Shown here: one piece after another, positions 33,621 to 36,040 of the stretch
Numbering within the stretch: the first letter of the stretch is position 1
Layout of the letters: the number at the start of each line of letters is the position of its first letter
Assembly (NCBI GenBank): GCA_018970325.1
Contig: JAGWWP010000024.1
Span: forward strand, 1 to 36,040
DNA length: 36,040 bases
Direction: 5' to 3'
DNA from: Cyanobacteria bacterium REEB446
Lineage (GTDB): Bacteria > Cyanobacteriota > Vampirovibrionia > LMEP-6097
The notes under the pieces: model-generated
Database searches by the model: none
The model's input: only the letters and a program-made list of their open reading frames with translations
Told to the model about the DNA's origin: nothing
Position numbers and translations under genes: made by a program

Positions 33621-34715
33621 TCAAGGATTAGCTCCAAATAAATTTTTTTGCCATAATTCACCTAAAGAGTAATCATCTAGCCAATCTTTTAAATCATTTG
33701 AATTAAGCCTGCGAAAGACACTCTCTTTATCTTTTCTATCTACGACAATAATGTCCTCGGGCTTAAATTTATCTATTAATTGAACGGATTGAGTGGAAAT
33801 AATTACCTGTCTGTTTACAGCAGCTTGTTTAATCATGCTCGCTAAAATTTCTATCGCATATGGATGTAAGCCTAGTTCTGGTTCGTCTATGACTATAGTA
33901 CTCGGAGGATCTGGTTGTAGTAATAAGGTAGCGAGACAGATAAAACGTAATGTTCCATCTGATAAATAGTAGGCATCACGATAATCATCGGAATGTTTTT
34001 CTTTCCAGATCAGGGATACGGTATCACCATTAGGATTGAAATCAAAATCTTTAAAAAAAGGAGCTACTAGTTTAATATGATCTACAATACCGTTATAGTG
34101 GCTATTGTGGTTGAGTTTTAATTTATATAAAAAGGCTGCTAGATTTTCTGCAAACGGTCTTAATGACTGGTTTTCATTAATAGAATTTTTTTGTTTAACT
34201 TTTGCTTCATCACTTGTATCGTGAAAGTGAAATAATCTCCAAGATGTTAAGGCACTGTGTACATAGTAAGAGACACTGTTTTGGCCAGTCCATCCAGTTT
34301 TTTTTGCATAGTCAGCAAGGCTGCTTTCTATAGTATTAGTCATATTGCAGTGAACAAAGTCTTGACCGTTACTTTTGATGTAAACTGACTTTTCGGATTT
34401 AAAAAATAATGTTGGTTCGCTTCCTAAACGAGGTTCTAGTTCACAGACATACTTATTGTTTCCGAAAATAATTTCAAATGAAATTAACTCTGTTTCTTTA
34501 CTGCCGCAAAAAAGAAAATAATCAGCACCATATTTTATGGTGTAGTGTCCAAGGCGCTCATTAATAATCTCATTCAGTAATTTAAAAAAGGAAATAAAGT
34601 TAGATTTTCCCGAACCATTTGAACCTACTAAAATATTGATAGGCTTCAGCTCTAAATCTAATTCTCGAATTGACTTAAATCCTTGTATTTTTATTCTAGT
34701 GACTGGATTACCCAT
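33621..34715 (-). CDS. SMC/OLD-like AAA ATPase (AAA_21)
   Basis: 364 residues. KIQGFKSIRELDLELKPINI leads into Walker A GSNGSGKS (31-38); the ABC-like signature YLSDGTLRF and Walker B IVIDEPELGLHP follow, then QVIISTQSVQLID. This is the architecture of OLD and RecF-like ATPases that work with a TOPRIM nuclease. Here the nuclease domain is split off as the following DUF4276 gene. Such pairs are accessory genes with likely anti-phage or anti-plasmid roles, by analogy with OLD, Gabija and PARIS. Confidence 0.87.
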   Translation of the reverse strand: MGNPVTRIKIQGFKSIRELDLELKPINILVGSNGSGKSNFISFFKLLNEIINERLGHYTIKYGADYFLFCGSKETELISFEIIFGNNKYVCELEPRLGSEPTLFFKSEKSVYIKSNGQDFVHCNMTNTIESSLADYAKKTGWTGQNSVSYYVHSALTSWRLFHFHDTSDEAKVKQKNSINENQSLRPFAENLAAFLYKLKLNHNSHYNGIVDHIKLVAPFFKDFDFNPNGDTVSLIWKEKHSDDYRDAYYLSDGTLRFICLATLLLQPDPPSTIVIDEPELGLHPYAIEILASMIKQAAVNRQVIISTQSVQLIDKFKPEDIIVVDRKDKESVFRRLNSNDLKDWLDDYSLGELWQKNLFGANP

Positions 34716-34783
34716 TACTTGCTCAGATTTATATTTTATCTATATTGCAAAAAAATTTTTACAATGCAGAGATTTAACTGATT

Positions 34784-35704
34784 CTAGCTTATCTTCCTTA
34801 AATACAATTCCATCGTATTAGATAAAAGCATGGCCACCGTCATTAGTCCGACTCCGCCTGGTACTGGCGTGATAAAAGAAGCTTTTTCAGAAGCGGTTTT
34901 AAAATCTACATCCCCGACTATTTTTTTGAGTTCACTGCCATCCGCTTGCACTTGCATCACAGCATTAATCCCGACATCTATCACTACGGCTCCAGGCTTT
35001 AACCATGAACCTTGAATATAATTAGGTTTACCAATCGCCGCAACTATAATATCTGCATTTTTACATTCTTCTTCTAGATTAGCGGTGCGGCTATGAGCCA
35101 TAATAACCGTGGCGTTAGCTTGATTTAAAAGAATCGAGATCGGCAAACCAACTAGGGTACTACGTCCTATAACTAAAACTCTTTTAGCCTCGGTCTTAAT
35201 ACCATACCTTTTTAATAACTCCATACAGCCTTTTGGAGTGCAAGGATGTATCGCAGATTTAGAATTAGAGAGTAATCTACCTAGGTTAGCAGTAGTCAGA
35301 CCATCTACATCTTTATCTACGGATATAGAATCTACTATGTCTTGAGTAAACTCTCTTAAATGATCTGGCAGAGGTAACTGCAAAAGAATACCGTCAATTC
35401 CATCATCTTTATTGAACTCGGCTATCTGCTGTAGAAGTTCTTCCTTAGAAATGCTCACAGCCATAATTTTTTTTATAGATTTAATACCCACTGCTTCGCA
35501 CGACTTCTCTTTACTACTCACGTAATAATGACTAGCAGGGTCATCACCGACTAAAATCACCGCAAGACAAGGAGGTCTTGAAAATCTCTCATCAAGGTGG
35601 TTTTCATCAGAAACAGTTAAAAATCCACTGATTTTTTTCTTTAATTCTTCTTTAATTTCAGTCGAAATTTTCTTACCATCAATGATTTGAGCAGCTTCTA
35701 GCAT
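34784..35704 (-). CDS. folD: Methylenetetrahydrofolate dehydrogenase / cyclohydrolase
   Basis: 306 residues. IDGKKIS, the catalytic-lysine block ASHYYVSSKEKSCE, DGILLQLPLP, DKDVDGLTTANLGRL, the dinucleotide motif VIGRSTLVGLPI and TPVPGGVGLMTVAML are all present. It links one-carbon units of folate for purine and formyl-Met synthesis. About 13-15 extra residues (SDENHLDERFSRPP, near residue 35) lengthen the loop before LAVILVG; this insert does not match the palindromic element. The ATPase/DUF4276 pair sits downstream on the same strand. Confidence 0.95.
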   Translation of the reverse strand: MLEAAQIIDGKKISTEIKEELKKKISGFLTVSDENHLDERFSRPPCLAVILVGDDPASHYYVSSKEKSCEAVGIKSIKKIMAVSISKEELLQQIAEFNKDDGIDGILLQLPLPDHLREFTQDIVDSISVDKDVDGLTTANLGRLLSNSKSAIHPCTPKGCMELLKRYGIKTEAKRVLVIGRSTLVGLPISILLNQANATVIMAHSRTANLEEECKNADIIVAAIGKPNYIQGSWLKPGAVVIDVGINAVMQVQADGSELKKIVGDVDFKTASEKASFITPVPGGVGLMTVAMLLSNTMELYLRKIS

Positions 35705-35775
35705 ATTAAGAGATTTTAGCTTATCTGCGTATTTTGGACTTGGGGTCTTAAAATGCTAGATTGTTTTAAGTTCGG

Positions 35776-35874
35776 CTATAGGTCCAAAATATTAGAGATA
35801 TCAATCTCTGTATCTTTTTTATAGATTAATTTTCCAGTCTTTTTAATTTCTTGAATAAATTCAGGTTCCTGAAT
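35776..35874 (-). pseudogene. C-terminal remnant of a nucleotidyltransferase-like (MNT) gene
   Basis: A 32-codon open stretch ending at the TAG complementary to 35776-35778 contains EFIQEIKKTGKLIY. It resembles the C-terminus of small nucleotidyltransferases of HEPN-MNT toxin-antitoxin pairs ('FLxEIxxxGxxLY'). It is bounded upstream by an in-frame stop. The match is short. The rest of 35705-35985 holds no other gene that I can see. Confidence 0.35.
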
Positions 35875-35942
35875 TCAGATCTGAAGTTAAATTTTTAATA
35901 ATTTAAGCAAATTGTTAATTAGATTTCAGGGAGAAGTTTATC

Positions 35943-35981
35943 AAGAGAGATGGAATTTCTGCAAGAAATTCCATCTCTCTT
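35943..35981. terminator. Perfect 18-bp hairpin
   Basis: AAGAGAGATGGAATTTCT (35943-35960), loop GCA, then AGAAATTCCATCTCTCTT (35964-35981). It starts 5 bp after the stop of the partial minus-strand gene at the window edge, so termination is likely, though no strong T-run follows. Confidence 0.55.
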
Positions 35982-35985
35982 CACT

Positions 35986-36040
35986 TTATGCCATTAGCAT
36001 GGCTAGCGCGAACCGCACTGTGAAAGCTTCTTTCAGGGGG
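35986..36040 (-). CDS. 3' end of a gene entering from the right edge
   Basis: The last 17 codons before TAA (35986-35988) read PLKEAFTVRFALAMLMA on the minus strand. The stop followed closely by a perfect hairpin supports a genuine gene end. It is too short to identify. Confidence 0.4.
   Translation of the reverse strand, partial: PLKEAFTVRFALAMLMA

Noticed and set aside
35578-35625. Extra residues in FolD as another copy of the element
   Set aside because: The nucleotide sequence shares no segment with the element and has no paired arms.
1-36040. Rickettsiales origin, because of RPE-like inserts
   Set aside because: Presence of trpA, aroQ, ilvE and gdhA does not fit Rickettsia; the inserts resemble RPEs in behaviour only.

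Overview
The window is AT-rich bacterial chromosome, densely packed with short intergenic gaps and genes on both strands. The gene content suggests a free-living, respiring, Gram-negative-type bacterium. There is a large AsmA-like envelope protein, complex I subunit NuoA, UbiA- and UbiE-type quinone enzymes, acetyl-CoA synthetase, and biosynthetic enzymes (trpA, aroQ, ilvE, gdhA, folD). A non-photosynthetic relative of the Cyanobacteria (Melainabacteria/Vampirovibrionia) fits the gene set and the IS fragment at the left edge. That is an inference only (about 0.4), because no rRNA or other decisive marker is present.

Layout. 1-6.4 kb: IS transposase fragment, then a minus-strand pair asmA-like > DUF255 thioredoxin-fold protein. 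6.4-6.9 kb: candidate small RNA, terminators and tRNA-Ser(UGA). 6.9-11.7 kb: unrecognised genes, including a plus-strand trio of exported or membrane-anchored orphans, then ubiE/menG. 11.8-15.1 kb: RluA-type pseudouridine synthase, gdhA, a 39-residue membrane peptide and trpA. 15.1-20.1 kb: SDR reductase, ferredoxin, an iron-box region, ilvE, acs and tRNA-Ala(UGC) with a duplicated 3' end. 20.3-24.6 kb: ubiA with a TrxB-like flavoprotein, a ZIP transporter, a DUF4143 ATPase and a CcmD-like micro-gene. 24.7-27.8 kb: decayed defence region (hsdM tail, truncated rhuM, a KAP NTPase with an in-frame stop). 27.8-31.6 kb: radical SAM protein, aroQ, response regulator, rsmD and HU. 31.7-36.0 kb: a possibly frameshifted orphan, lone nuoA, an AAA ATPase/DUF4276 pair, folD and two gene-end fragments.

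The main discovery candidate is a family of small palindromic elements inserted in frame inside protein genes. Two 121-bp copies lie in the SDR gene (15641-15761) and the radical SAM gene (28877-28997). They share a nearly identical core with a central palindrome and are read in the same frame in both hosts. Their outer arms differ completely between the two copies, yet each copy's arms are complementary to each other. The radical SAM copy is flanked by a perfect 5-bp direct repeat (ACCTT). Shorter relatives occur in the DUF255 gene (751-790), in aroQ (29820-29848) and just after trpA (15089-15108). The pattern recalls Rickettsia palindromic elements (RPEs), but I do not recognise this sequence as any described family.

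Secondary points of interest are the ATPase/DUF4276 two-gene module, the KAP gene's 39-codon extension past a stop codon, the triple Fur-like boxes, the tRNA-Ala 3' duplication with an inverted T-arm copy, and two apparently leaderless genes with palindromes at the -35 position.
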